This document shows positions 33,829-46,815 of a DNA stretch of 64,000 bases, piece by piece. The stretch's first letter is position 1. The number at the start of each line of letters is the position of its first letter. The stretch covers positions 1-64,000 of the forward strand of contig JADQAV010000032.1 of assembly GCA_019775845.1 (NCBI GenBank). The letters run 5' to 3'. The translations under genes were made by a program, and so were the position numbers. The notes beneath the pieces were generated by a model, which saw only the letters and a list, made by a program, of their open reading frames with translations, did no database searches and was not told the origin of the DNA. This DNA comes from Myrmaecium sp. VS I D KN 1 (taxonomy: Eukaryota > Ascomycota > Dothideomycetes > Valsariales > Valsariaceae).

Positions 33829-36800
33829 TATAATATGCTAAGGCCCTGCTACTTAGGTAATAACCTCTCTAAAAAGAGTAATATAATCTAGTAACTATAC
33901 TAGTATCGCTACAGGGACCCGTATATTAATACCTCGCTACCTTACTACCTTACTACTATACTACCTTATATATACAGCCTGATAATTACCTTCCCCTCCT
34001 ACTAAGCCTATCCTCGCTTATTATAGAAGGCGTAGCTTCCTTATAGCTATCCTACTTACAGGGTAATTATCGCTCCTATTCGCTAAATAATAAATAGAAA
34101 GAAGTTTATAAGTATCTACCTTCTTATTACTCCTCGCTTCTAATAACGCCTAGCTCGTCTTTATCTCGCCTTCCTTATACTAACTTTCCGCTATTATATC
34201 TAGTAGTCCTACTACTATTTTATAATATCTCGTTACTCCTAGCTCGCCTACTATATATATACGTCTTACTTTTAAGATAACTTCTTATTAATTATATTAT
34301 AGCCTACTCCTACACCTCGCGTCCTTTATTCGCTTATTATTATTAAGCTCCTCGCCGTTTACTCCTGTACTAGATATATAAAAAGGTAGTATAAAGTAGA
34401 CGCTTATAATATTATATTTAAGAGAAATATTATAATTAAAAAGTATATATATTATATAAAATAATATTATAAATACGCTTTTATAAGTTATTAGCTTCTT
34501 ACTATCGCCTTCCTAGCTCTTTATATATTAACTACTTATAAGTTCTCCCCTTCTTATACTCCCTCTATAACCGCTTTATATAGAAGTTACCTCGCCGCGC
34601 TATCTAGTAATACTAATACTACTAAGAACTTAAGTAAATTTATTTAGGCTTTTAATACCCGGTACGCTATAATAAAGCGGGGTATAGAGCGAGGCGGTAA
34701 AGTCGTTCTTATACCTTACTAGCGTCCGTTAAATACTAATACTTACTTAGTATTATTAGTCCCTATTATATCGCGTAGAGCCGTAGCTCTTAAGGGTCTT
34801 TACAGCCTTAAGAGGTTAAAAGTATATTTACTTACCTTCTATTATACTTTAGTAGTATTACTAACTTATTACTAAGTAGGGATTCCTATAATAGACTAGC
34901 GGGGCTTATACTTATTACCTATACTAGAGGAGGATAATAGTAAGAAGACGCTTACTCTAAGTCTCTTAAAGCCTTTTAAGCTCTCTAAGCCTTCTAAGTC
35001 TATTAGCGGCTATAATAATTATAGCGGCTATAGTTATAGCGGTTACGTCCGTAGTTAAGTCTTAGTAATATAGCTTATTCTTCTCTATATAATAGTTCTT
35101 TATATAGTAGTTTTTATATAGTAGTTATTTTATAGTAGTTACTCTTCTTTAGCTACTTCTCTAGCTACTTTTCTAGTTATTTTATATCTAAGCTACTCTT
35201 CGCTCTTTATATATATATAGCCGGTATACCGGTTACTTATTACTAGTATAGCTATAGTACCCCCTTCTAAGACCCTCTAAATAAGACTTCTCTACTCCTT
35301 ACTTACTTCCTTTATATTTTATAACTAGTTCTTATTTACGTATTAAATTCCTTTCTAAGCTCCTTAGCCTCTTCTAGATCCTCCCTAGTAATTTATTAGT
35401 TATATTAGTCTAGATACCCCTTCTATTTAATAAGGTATTTCCTTTTAGAGCCCTATCTATAATTTTAATAATTTCTTCTACCTTATAGTAGTAGTCTCCC
35501 TTATTATCTATTAATTCTAGCCTAAGTAACTCTTACTTCTTAAGTACGTCTAGCTTAGTCTTATATAGCTTTAGTCTTTAAACGTTAAATACTAGCTATA
35601 GGCGTTAGTATTATAATAATAGGGCTAGTTTATAAGCTTATTTACTAATTATATTTTCTACTTAGAAGGGGACTATCTATTATAGTATTAGCTTCTTACT
35701 AAGTAGGTATAAGTATAGGTTCTTTATAAATAGCTATACTTTCTTACTAATTTTAAAAGTTCTAAGTATATACTTCTTAGTATAAATTTCGCCTATAAGT
35801 CTACTATATTTTAAAAGTATCTTTCTAGCTACTCCCTTTCTTTCTTAATTATATAGAGTCTTTTTTATACTTCTAGTACTCCTTCTCCTAGGATACTACC
35901 TATAGTATCTTATAGTAGAGCCGGGTTAAAGCTATAGAGCGCGTAAAATAGCGTCGTCCTAATTATACTATATATAGTATTATTATATATAAACTCTACT
36001 AGGTAGAGTAGGTCTACCTAGTTATTTTATTACTACTTATAATATATTTTAAGGTAATACTCTAGTATTTAATTTTATTATTCTATCTAACTATCTATCT
36101 ATAGGTAGAATATAGTACTAAAGTACTAATATACTATATATAAATAGTAGAAGTATAACTAGTACTTATTTATAAAAATTAATCCTCTATTACTAATAGT
36201 ACCCTTAGGTATACCGAACTATATAAATAGTCCTTCTTTTAATATAGCTAGTAGCTTAGCTACCCTTATCTTTTTAGTAATTAGGAAGTATAAAGCTATC
36301 TTAGTATAGCGGTTAGTTATAATAAGAATTATATTAAAGACGCGGCTATTACGCTTACTAAATAGCAGGCTAGTTATAAAATTTATTATAACTTCCTACT
36401 ACAGTCCCTATAGTAATAATAATAGTTATAATTTATAAGCTAGTTTCTAACGAGGATTCTTAACGCGTTAATATTCCTAATATATATTTATATACTCTTT
36501 TATATCGCTTATAAACGTAGATTAGTAGTAGTATTTATTTAGAAGTTCCTTAGTTTTAGTTATTCTAAAGTAACCTACCTATAGATTATTATAGTATTTC
36601 TTTAGGAGTTTTATACGTACTATAGGCTCTTTAAGTATATATAGTTTACGCTAGTAGTACTAAATACCTTTACTATTCTATATTTAGTCTAGGCTCTAGC
36701 GTTCTATATTAGTCTTACTAGATTATTATCTTTCTACCTTTTTAGGCCCTCTTAATAAGGTCTCTAATACTTTCTAGTATTTCTTCTCTTAAGGAGTTAT

Positions 36801-37287
36801 CCCCTTTAATTACTCTCCTTACTACTACTTTTAAGGTAATATATAAGCTCTACGCTTTAGCGTCGTTCTTTATATAAATTATAAGCGCCTTAATAGGTAT
36901 ATCGCTTATAAAGCTCAGCTTATTTTATAGTATTAGTAGTAAGCTTATAGCTTCTACTATATTATTTATAAAATAGTTAGGGCGCCTAGATAGCTTATTA
37001 GTAGGGTTTAGTTTTCCTACTTAGTATTTAATAGTAAAGTTATACTTTATAAGTAATATTACCTATCGGGCTTACCTACTATTTAGCTACTTCACGCTTA
37101 TAAATCCTATAAGGTTATTATAATTAGTAATTATACTACTTAGGTAATAACTCCTTTAAAAAGAGTAATATACTTTAGTAACTATACTAGTATTACTATA
37201 GGGACCCGTATATTAATACCTCGCTACCTTACTACCTTACTGCTATACTACCTAGCTACTATACTACCTCGCATGCGCAGCCTAATA
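33829..37287 (-). mobile_element. Ty3/gypsy-type LTR retrotransposon fossil B (3.46 kb), inside hAT-like E3
   Basis: Bounded by a 5-bp duplication GTTTT (33,824-33,828 and 37,288-37,292). Its LTRs of about 160 bp lie at about 33,829-33,984 and 37,119-37,287 and share text such as GGGACCCGTATATTAATACC. A degenerate Ty3-type integrase trace reads on the minus strand at about 36,000-36,470, which gives family and orientation. The interior is shorter than a complete element. Heavily decayed by RIP with many breaks; old, but younger than the hAT-like copy it entered. Confidence 0.75.
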
Positions 37288-38279
37288 GTTTTCCCCTTTC
37301 TTACTTAAAATCCGCCCCCTCTCTTACTTAGAAGTATTCTCTTAAGATTTTTAGAAAATAATAACTTTTTTTAGCCGCGCTTAATATTTTTATAAAATCC
37401 GTATATAAATACTACATAGTATATATTATAATATATTAAATGTATATTTATACCCCGTACGAAACGAATTTATATTTAATTTTTTTAGATTTAAAATATA
37501 GGATTTTACCTTAGAACCCCCTCCCTCGCTTATATATTAGTACTAAAAATAGCTATTAAAAAATTAGAAATATTATTAAAATAAGAAGGATAAAGTAACT
37601 TAGATATATATTAATAAATATAAGAAAGATAGAGGTTATAAGTAATCCAGATAACTACTAGGATATTAAAATAGACTAGGGCTGATTTATTACTTATTAA
37701 ATACTCCTCTAAAAATTTTTATAACTCCTTATATTCTTAGTCAGCTCTATCCTATCTAATATATATAATAACTAATCCCTCTCTTTCTGGTATAGCTATT
37801 ACTATCTAAACACAGCTAGGAGTAACCTAATAGATTAACTATAAGATAAGAAAAATTCTTTAGGGAGGGGAAGGTAAGAAAGTAAAAGAGCTTACTAGTT
37901 ATAAGGCTTATAGAATAGTAGAGTATTAAGGTACCTAGAAGGCTTAGGTAAAGCGTTAGAGGAGTATAGATAAGGTATAAGTAGGCCTTAGCCTCGTATA
38001 ACTATTTTAGAAGGTAACGGAAAAGGGGTAACTTATTAGGATTAATCTATATACTATAAATAATACTACCCTGTTAACACTTTACTTTACTAGTTATTAT
38101 ATTATAACTACTATAATTATTATAAGTATTAAGATATCCTACTATAGCCTTACCTATAGGTCCCTTTATAGCCTTACTTATAAGCTGTTTTATAAGTATA
38201 AAGGGACCTAGGTATTTATATTTATTATATATACTTTATATTCTAGGATAAAAGTCGTAGTATTCTAAAATACCCATAA

Positions 38280-38853
38280 TTATCTTTTAATACTAAAATT
38301 TTTATTTAGTTAATAAAAGGTTAGACGCTTTTTAATTAATAATCTTATTTTTTATTAAATTTCTAAAATACACGTGGGTCACTTTCTAAAAAAAACCTAG
38401 AATTAAATAAGTAACTCTTTAAATAGATTAGTTAGAAATCTAAAGAATTATATTATACTTAGTAGTAATTATATAATCTATAAAGATTAAGAAAGCTTGA
38501 TATTTATTAGTATTTAATATAAAAAAATAAAAAAACGTTTTTTTTTTCTAAAGAAGAAAGATTTTAAAAAATCTAAAAAGATCTAGAAAACTCTAAATAA
38601 ATATCTAGAAGACTAGGCTATACTAATTAAGTTTTTTTTAAATCTAATTAATTAGATTATTTAGGATTTTTAAGGCAGGAAAATAAGCTCCTATAAATAG
38701 ATTCTTCCGGAATATATAGGTTTTTTATAAGTCTTAAGGTTTAGGTTTAGCTAGTTTCGGGTTAGTAGAGGCCCCTGATTTCCGGCTCGGGGTTTTTTTC
38801 TAGCTAGTAAGGACTCTATTTAATTATTACTCGGAACTAAATAAGCTACCCTA
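38280..38853 (-). mobile_element. hAT-like element E4 (partial)
   Basis: Ends GGAACTAAATAAGCTACCCTA at 38,853, the inverted complement of the TAGGGTGGC terminus. The 570 bp before it match the left half of copy E2 in reverse (CTCCTATAAATAGATT, CTAGGCTATACTAATTAAG). The other end is not found. The left boundary is approximate. Confidence 0.6.
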
Positions 38854-40123
38854 ATAAAGCCTATAAGCGAGCTTCTTATAAGTAAGCCTCCTACGAGTAA
38901 GCTTATAATACCTTAGGGGCTGTCCTTATATAGGTGTTAGAAACTACCTTAGCTAGCAGCCTTAAGTAGTACTAAGAGGGCTTAAGTAGCGCTAAGTAGC
39001 GCTAAGCGGCCCTCTAGGCCGATATAGGCTAGATAATACTAAAGAATAGTAGACTAGGACTTATACTAATACTAAGGGTAATAATAATAGTATTAATAAC
39101 CGGACGGAGGAGGACTAGCTACTAGGAAGTATAAGAGAGTTTTCTACTACTTAAGGGAGAGCTGAAGGTAGTATTAGATCTTTAGTAGTTCGTCTTATTA
39201 ACTATTAAATACCTTTTTCTTATATCTTTAAGAGCCTGTATAAACCCTAATAACAGGCGGAGGCCCTTATATAGGTAGGAAGACCGGGGCTACTAAAAGG
39301 TAAGAGGACTTATAAGAGGGCCTATAAGAGGGCCTACTAAGGGCACTCTAAGGGCTATTAAGAAAGCTTATAGTTAGGCCTATAAAGGAGCCTATAAGGG
39401 TGTCTATAAGGCCTCTATTTATTACCCTTTCTAAGTATTATAAATAGCTATAGTAAAGCCTATATAAAAGCCTGCATAAGTATAATACTAAGGCTAGGTA
39501 GGAATATAGCCTACCTATATACCTTTTAGTATAAGGGTTTTTAAGTTATTAAATGTTTTAAAAATATAAGACCCTAAATTACTCATTAATAAAGATTAAT
39601 CAGATAAGATAGCCGATAAATTATAATTTTACTGCCGATAATAGTAGAACTCTAAATAAAATATAATTATAAAGATTAGAATTATAAATAGTTTTTAATA
39701 TATATTTTTCTAGCACCTTATTATACTCCCTAGATATATTTATTATTATTTTAGAACGAGCCTTTATAAAGACATTATTCTTCTAAATAACTTATTAATA
39801 TAGTAAGAATTTTAGATAAAAGTTTTATTATATATAAGCTAGCTTAATATAGGTAAGTTACTTATTAATATTAGAGCAGTAGGAAGAGAATAGAGCTCTA
39901 TTAAAGGGTAGATGTTAGTACTATAATAGACTTATCCTTTTATAATTAACTATACTCTTATTATAATTCCTTTTCTTTCTTAAGATACTTTACTTAAGCC
40001 TATTTAAAGCACCTTATATTCCTCTATTAAAGGTAGCATTCTAAATTTATTATACTATAATTAGAATATTACTCCCTAACTCCAAACCTATAACTTAGCT
40101 TTAAGAGGGCTTATTACTATAGC

Positions 40124-40489
40124 GCGGATATAAATACTAAGATATTATAATATAATTATTATATATTAAAGCCATCAGATAAAGGTATTATAATATAGTT
40201 ATAATATCCCAGAAATATTAGAAACTAAGGCACTAGAACTATCTAATCTAGGATTAAGCGAGGCCCAGAATAAGATAATTTAAAATTAAATAAGGCCTAG
40301 AACAAGGTAATTTAAAATTAAATTAGGTCTAGAATTAGGTAATCTAAAACTAGATAAGGTATAAAGTCGGGCCTAGAACTAGCTAACTAGCTCTCCCTAG
40401 TTAATTTTAAATTTAAAAAACTCTATAGAGAATTAAAAGCCTAGCCCCTAATACTAGGATCTTAATATTACTATAATAAGGCCTATAAG
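40124..40489 (+). mobile_element. LTR family A, copy 2 (5' part; 3' part 41,882 to about 42,043)
   Basis: Matches the other family A copies, including the tail CTGTTCTGTTTAATATA. It is split by hAT-like element E1 with an exact 8-bp duplication CCTATAAG. A fossil, RIP-mutated. The outer start is approximate. Confidence 0.65.
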
Positions 40490-41873
40490 TAGGGTGGCCC
40501 ATCCGGTTAGCGGACCCTAGCTAACTGAAACCCGACGTGTTTTTCAGCTAGTAGAGCCCCTGAATTTTTAGTTCGGGTCGGGTCTCGGCTCAGGTTTTTA
40601 GCCCCGGTTAGCTCGGGTTATTTTTTTAGTAGAACCCGAATTTTTTCCGATATTTTTTTTAATTTTTTCTGATTTTTTTTGATTTTTTTAATTTTTTTTT
40701 ATTTAAATTCTTATTTTAGTATTATTTCTGTAGATATTAGACTTTAGTATTTTTTTTTAATCTTAAAAAATAGATAAAAATAAAAGCCTTTTTTTCTAAA
40801 TAAATTAATAATAAACGCTATACGTCTAGGACAGTAATAAAAATTTAATATATTAGAAATAGGTATTATCTAGTATTTATATTCTAACTTTTAAGAAATA
40901 TAACCGCAGCGCACTAGAGCTTTTAATCCTTTAGTATTTTTAATCCTTAGATTTTAGGCGAGAAGGGGAGAAACCCTAGAAGCCTAGACCCTTAAATTCT
41001 AAGCGAGAGGCGGGGGAAAACCCCGGATTTTAATCCTTAAAAATTAATAATAAATAATCTACTTAGGGGGTAGTTATATAAATTTAATATATTATAGGTA
41101 ATACTAACTAGTATCTATATTTTAATTTTTAAGAAACTTAAGCGCGGCGCTTTAAAGTTATTAGATTTTTAAGATTCCTACCCCTAGATCTTAAGCAAGG
41201 GAGGGGAAAACCCCGAATTTTTAAACTAAATAAATTAATTAAAAATTCTATACTTATTATATAGACTTTATATTTTAAGATATAAATCTAAAAACCTAAA
41301 AGTATCTATATTACTTCTCCTAATCTTTTCTATTAAGGGAATAAAAAGTTAGAATATTTTAATAATCTTATCTTTTATAAAATTTTTATAGGTAAGACTA
41401 GTTACTTTCTAGAATATCTAGAAAATATAATTAACTCTAGAAATAAATTAGTTAAAAAGTAAAGAGATATAGTATTATACTTGTTAGAATTTATATAGTC
41501 TATAAGAACTAAAAAGGTTTAGTATTTATTAATATTTTATATAAAAAAAAATAGAAAAGACTGTTTTTCTAAAAAAAAAATCTAAAAATCTAAAAAAATC
41601 TAGAAAAATCTAAATAAATACCTAGAAGGCTAGGATATACTAATTTAGCTTCTTGAATTATAGTTAATTAGAATATTTAGGATTTTTAAGGCCGGAAAAC
41701 TAGCTCCTATAAATAGAGTTTTTCGGAATTTTCGGGTTTTTTACGGGTTCTAAGGTTCGGGTTTAGTTAGTTTCGGGTTAGTAGAGCCTCGAGATTTTCG
41801 GCTCGGGGTTTTTTTTTTTTTAGTTAGCTAGACCCCTAGTTAGTTAACTTTCGGAACCTAATAGGCTACCTTA
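40490..41873 (-). mobile_element. hAT-like non-autonomous transposon E1 (1,384 bp)
   Basis: Both ends are visible: TAGGGTGGCCCATCCGGTT at the left and AACCTAATAGGCTACCTTA at the right, an imperfect terminal inverted repeat. It is flanked by the perfect 8-bp duplication CCTATAAG (40,482-40,489 and 41,874-41,881). An 8-bp duplication plus (C/T)AGGG ends is the hAT signature. It lies in reverse orientation to E2. Its ends keep several CpA/TpG, so it is less RIP-mutated than its host. No transposase frame is seen. Confidence 0.85.
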
Positions 41874-42200
41874 CCTATAAGGCCTACCTATCTGTGCTTA
41901 GATAGACTATCTTAGAAATTAAGATTACTAGTAGGATAATAAGATAGACTAGGACTGATTTATTACTTAAAAAAATACTTCCCTAAATCTTTTATAACTT
42001 CTTATATACTTAGTAGCTCTGTTCTGTTTAATATAATATTCTAGTTACTTATTATAGAAGGTTATAATTAGTAAAGAAGCGGGTCCTACTAATTAAATCT
42101 ATAGCCCAGTATTATATAATATTATATAATTAAGCTATATAATAATATTAATATATACTTAGTATAAATACCTAGAAACTAAAATAAAAGCCTTTAATTA

Positions 42201-42710
42201 AGGAATTACTAATTATATTTAGCCCCTAAATACTAGGCTTATATTTAGCGTGTAAGCCCTTCTAACTTAGTAGAAATTCTAATTAAGGCTCTTTTATTAA
42301 GCTTAAACAGGCTCTTATACAGGCCCTTATATAGGGCTACTTATAGGGTCCCTTACAGGATCCTTACAGGAACTAATAGAATTACTTATAACTAGATAGA
42401 AGCCTTATTTATAGACTTTACCACGGTAACTCCGAGCTTATAATATAGGGGCTAGGCTTCTAGTTCTTTATAGAGTTTTCTATTAATTTAAAATTAACTG
42501 GGCAGAGCTAGTTAGCTAGTTCTAGGCCTAATACTAGGCCTTAGTTAATTTTAAATTATCTAAGTCTAGGCCTTAGTTAATTCCAGATCGGCTGGTTCCT
42601 TACCTTAGTTTCTAGCATATTATAACTATCTAATAATGCCTTTACTTAGCAGTTTTAATATATCATAGCTATCTTATAATGCCTCAGTTTTAATATTAAT
42701 AGTAATTCCC
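42201..42710. mobile_element. TIR family D, copy 1 (510 bp), containing a piece of LTR A
   Basis: Starts AGGAATTACTAATTATATTT and ends ..ATAGTAATTCCC. It is flanked by a perfect 8-bp duplication TTTAATTA (42,193-42,200 and 42,711-42,718). About 42,407-42,697 matches LTR family A in reverse, so an LTR piece lies inside. The interior has GGCTCTTATACAGGCCCTTA-type repeats shared with the other D copies. Confidence 0.75.
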
Positions 42711-43339
42711 TTTAATTAAAGAGTTTTACTATTTGGGGGTAGGGTACCTATAATTTATAAGTAATCTTATTAGAACAGTCTACTAAGGCCCTACTAAGAC
42801 CCTACTATAATTATACTAAATTCCTAAAGAGCTAAAGGGCCTGTTTAATATAAAAGTATATTAAGGATCTTACTAAAAACTAACGAGTATCCTAGTAATA
42901 TATTACTTAATTATAATAAGTAAGGCTACCACTTCGCTGCTGCGCATATTAGGTACGTTATAAATAGATCGAAATATTTAAAGAATATATTTAAAAATAG
43001 ATATACCTATATTTTTAGGATACTAATTCTACTACTAAGTAGTTATTAAACTACTATTTATTTAATTTTAAAATTATCTAATTCTAGGCTCCGCTTAATT
43101 CCTAATCAGCTGGTTTCTTACCTTAGTTCCTAGTATTCTATAACTATATTATAATAGCTTTATTTAGTGGCTTTTATGTATTATAACTATATAACATCCT
43201 AGCTTTAATAGTTTACCCTACCTCAGCCTACCCTACTTAGATATTAATACTAAAAATAGCTTAAAAGTTAAAACTACTTTTATAAAATATAAGTAAGTAA
43301 TTAGACTTTATTAATACTTTATATATATAGAATTAATGC

Positions 43340-43599
43340 TAGAATAGAATTTTAAAAGAGCCTGCACGCGTGGGCCTGCCTGAAGACCTACCTAAGGGCC
43401 TGCCTAAGGGTCTGTATTAGGGTCCGCCTAAGGGCCTGTCTGAGGCCTGCGAGGCGGCTTACTTAGGGCGTTCTAAGCTTAATAAAAGAGCCTTAGTAAG
43501 AATTTCTGGCCAGTCGGAAGGGCTTATATATTAAATATAGGCCTAGTAATTAGGGGGTTATACGCCTAGTAATTAGGGACTATATAATTAGTAATTCCT
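43340..43599. mobile_element. Probable truncated copy of TIR family D
   Basis: The right end CTAGTAATTAGGGACTATAT.. TAATTCC and the interior (CTAAGGGCCTGCCTAAGGG, GCCTGCGAGGCGGCTTACTTA-type text) match copy D2. No matching left terminus or target duplication was found. It keeps unusually many CpA/TpG. Confidence 0.5.
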
Positions 43600-43660
43600 A
43601 TATAAAAAGGATTCCGATTAAGGGAAAATAAAAATCATTAGAAGGAATCCGGTAGAAAAT

Positions 43661-43774
43661 AGAAAGTATTTCAGTTCTATTAAAAGAAGCCTAAGCTAAC
43701 TAAAGCTAAAAAGTCTTCCCTAAGACCTAACCTAAACTAGTTAGGTTTCTTTTAATAGAACTGAAATACTTTCT
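43661..43774. mobile_element. 114-bp foldback element
   Basis: Two 34-bp arms, beginning AGAAAGTATTTCAGTTC, form an inverted repeat with a single mismatch around a 46-bp loop. AAAAT flanks both sides (43,656-43,660 and 43,775-43,779) and may be a 5-bp target duplication. The arms retain CpA and TpG. A miniature foldback transposon is the simplest reading; a hairpin left by another process is possible. Confidence 0.7.
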
Positions 43775-44011
43775 AAAATCTAAGGGTTTATACTAGTAAA
43801 AAAGTCTTATTACTAGTTTTTAGTTAACTTAGGTCTGTAAACTAGATATACTACCCTAGTTCTAGTAAATAAGCTAATAAAAATAATATATATATAGTTT
43901 TAAGAGAAACTATATACTACTTTACCTTAGTAAGAGTCGGATAATAGGTTAGGCTATGCTATGCTAGTATATATAGAGCCCTAATACTAATTAGAACCTA
44001 GGTAGGCTTTA

Positions 44012-44415
44012 TAATAAATAGGATAGAGCTAATTAAGTATATAAGAGGTTATAAAAGATTTAGAAGAGTCTCTTATAGGTAATAAATCAGCCCTAGTCTA
44101 TTTTATTATTCTAGTAGTTATCTAGATTACTTAGAGAGTCTATCTAGATATAGATAGGTAGGTCTTATTTATAAGCTTTACTATAGTAATGCTAAGCTCC
44201 TAGTATAAGGGGCTAGGCTTCTAGTTTTCTAGAGAGCTTTAAAATTAACTAGGTAGAGCTAGGTAGCTAGTCCTAGGCCTGATTCTAGGCCTTACTTAAT
44301 CTTAAACTATCTAATTCTAGGCCCTAGATTAGCTGGTTTCTTGCCTGAGTTTATAGGACCTTTATATAGTAGTTTTAAGATATTATAACTAGGTTATAAT
44401 ACCTTAATTTTAATA
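44012..44415 (-). mobile_element. LTR family A, copy 4 (solo LTR, 404 bp)
   Basis: A reverse-orientation family A LTR, nearly complete, flanked by CTTTA (44,007-44,011) and CTTTC (44,416-44,420), a 5-bp duplication with one difference. There is no internal region beside it, so it is a solo LTR. A fossil. Confidence 0.7.
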
Positions 44416-45639
44416 CTTTCAAACTGTTTTATAGATTATTATTATTAACTTTTATATTAATTTAAATATAGCTTTTATAAAATATAGCACTATAACTATA
44501 ATATATACTCTTCTATTCTACTAGTCTAGATCTTATATAATTCTTCTATACTTTAGATGCCTTTATTTAGTAGTTTTAATATATTTAATACTTATAAAAG
44601 CTCCTATAAAAGCTCTTATATAAGGCCGCTTATACTATATAAGCCCTTTTATAGGTTTTAGGAGAGGCTAGAGCCGGTTATAACTATTAGAAAGGATATT
44701 AAATAGGAATACTATAATCTTTCCTTATAATATCCCTTTAAGATAGTCTTCTATAAGCTACCTTATAAAGGGTAAGGCTTCTTTAAATATTTCTATAGAG
44801 GTCCCTATAAAGATAATAATAATAATAATAATTTTTACAGCTATTAGGCGTAAGGGTTCTAGCTAGCAGTTGTAGCAGCCTGGGAAAGATAGTAAGCGAC
44901 CTTAGATTTAAACTAAGAACCTTTTCTTCCTTAAAGATAAGGTTAGCTGGGTATATAGTATTTTTCTATTATACTATACTATAAGCCGCCCAGTTCCCGT
45001 AAAGAGATAATACTAGGTATTAAAGGAGAATATATTAATAAGTTACTAAGCTATACTACCCAGCTTATATTAATATTTAGGGACTATTATTAGGATAAAT
45101 AGATAGAGTAGAATCCTTAACTAATAGATTTATAACTATATTCTTCTATCTACTAAACTATATAATTTATTTTCCTAGTGAAAATAGAATTCTTAATCTA
45201 AGAGATTATTCCTTTATTTATAGTACCCTACTTAAGTAATAAGAGGTTATATAAAATAATAGCAAACCTTTAACTATTAATAGTATAGATATAGATGAGG
45301 CATCCCTAATAATAAGGATAATATATCTTAATAATACTTAGTATTATAGAAAACTAACTATAGGATATAAGTATAGAAAGACTATATAGGTTAGGAAAGT
45401 TTAACTATAGATTAGTTGTAAGGTAATATCTCTCTTAGGTAGATCTAAAATAGTTAATATTTTAGACTGTAGTAGTAACTAGAACTAATAGGTATTAAAA
45501 TTAAGATATTCTAATACTATTATAATACTACTAAATCTATATTATTATATAAATAATATACTATATTCTAGTTAATTAAAGACAAGGCCTTTATAGTAAA
45601 GATCCGAAAATACCGGGAGAGCTTATAGTAATTAGAACC

Positions 45640-45745
45640 CGACCAGAAACTAAGAAAATAGGAGCTCTGCCAGCTATAAAACCTAACGGGTTCTGGGTTC
45701 TAGTATTAGGTTTTAACCCAACGGGCTACTCTTTTAGGGTTATAG
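45640..45745 (+). mobile_element. hAT-like element fragment E5 (right end)
   Basis: The text GGAGCTCTGCCAGCTATAAA followed by AACCCAACGGGCTACTC matches the right-hand end of copy E2. Only about 100 bp is recognised, without a clear duplication. Confidence 0.45.
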
Positions 45746-46221
45746 TCTTAATATCAGCTAGAAACTATTTAATAATCGACTATAATTAGTTAGAACATCT
45801 CTTTAGAGAGTAGGGAGGAATAGAAGGAAGGAAGCGGACCTACTAGTTTAGATAGTACCTCCTTCTTTAAATATTACTATACCCAGGCATATAGAGGATT
45901 ATAAATTCAGTTCTAAAACCTTACCTCTAGTCCTTTATTATTAATCTCTAATAGTTGGCCTTCCTAGCCCTGACCCTATGACTTATTAAGGTACTACTAT
46001 AAGGTTTAGTATTTCATAATAGCAAATCTAAATAAACTTTATTTTATATATTAATACTAAATATAATTATAATAGAATATATTAGAAACTAATGAATAGC
46101 TACTTATTCTGCATAGCCTAGCTAATATATTAATTAGACCTGAATAGAGCATTTAGACAAAGTTATGGCATATATATAAAATTTATATTACTTAATTCTA
46201 ATAGAAGCCTAGAAAACCATA

Positions 46222-46815
46222 ATTAGAATCCAGACATTAGATATGGTTATAATATATCAAAAATAATAAATAAAGGCATTATAATTTAGTTATAATATGC
46301 CAGAAATGTTAGAAACTAAGCACTACAACCAGCGAAATAAGCTGGGCCTAGAATAAGATAGATGAAACTAATAACGCCTAGAATTAAGTCTAGAATCAGC
46401 CTACAGGCTCTATCTGATTGGTTTTAAATTAATAAAGAACTCTGCGAAAAAACTAGAAGCCTAGTTCCTTATACTAGGAGCTTAGATTCAGGGTAATAAG
46501 GTCCTATAAATAAGGCTTACCTATCTAAATATCAGGCTGCGCATAGCTACAAGGCAGCAGTATAGCAGCAAGGCAGTAAGGCAGCGAGGTATTAATATAC
46601 GCGTCCCTGCGGTAATACTAGCATGGTTGCTGGATTATATCACCCTTTTTTAGAGGGGTTGTTGCCTGAGTGGCAGGGCCCTAGCGTTATACTAAAGTTA
46701 GATAGAACTATCTAAGTATTCTAGATAACTATTAGGATAATAAAATAGACTAGCACTGATTAATTACCTATAAAATACTCCTGTAAATCTTTAATTAGTC
46801 CTTATATACTTAAGA
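46222..46815 (+). mobile_element. LTR family A, copy 6, split by a solo LTR of family B
   Basis: Family A text on both sides (GGCATTATAATTTAGTTATA to GCTTACCTAT, and CTAAGTATTCTAGATAACTA onward). It is interrupted at 46,530-46,691. A fossil; both ends are approximate. Confidence 0.6.
46530..46691 (-). mobile_element. Solo LTR of Ty3/gypsy family B (162 bp)
   Basis: Flanked by a perfect 5-bp duplication CTAAA (46,525-46,529 and 46,692-46,696). It shares its full length with the LTRs of fossil B, in reverse, and is less RIP-mutated (many CpA/TpG kept). It lies inside an LTR A copy, giving the order A then B. Confidence 0.75.
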
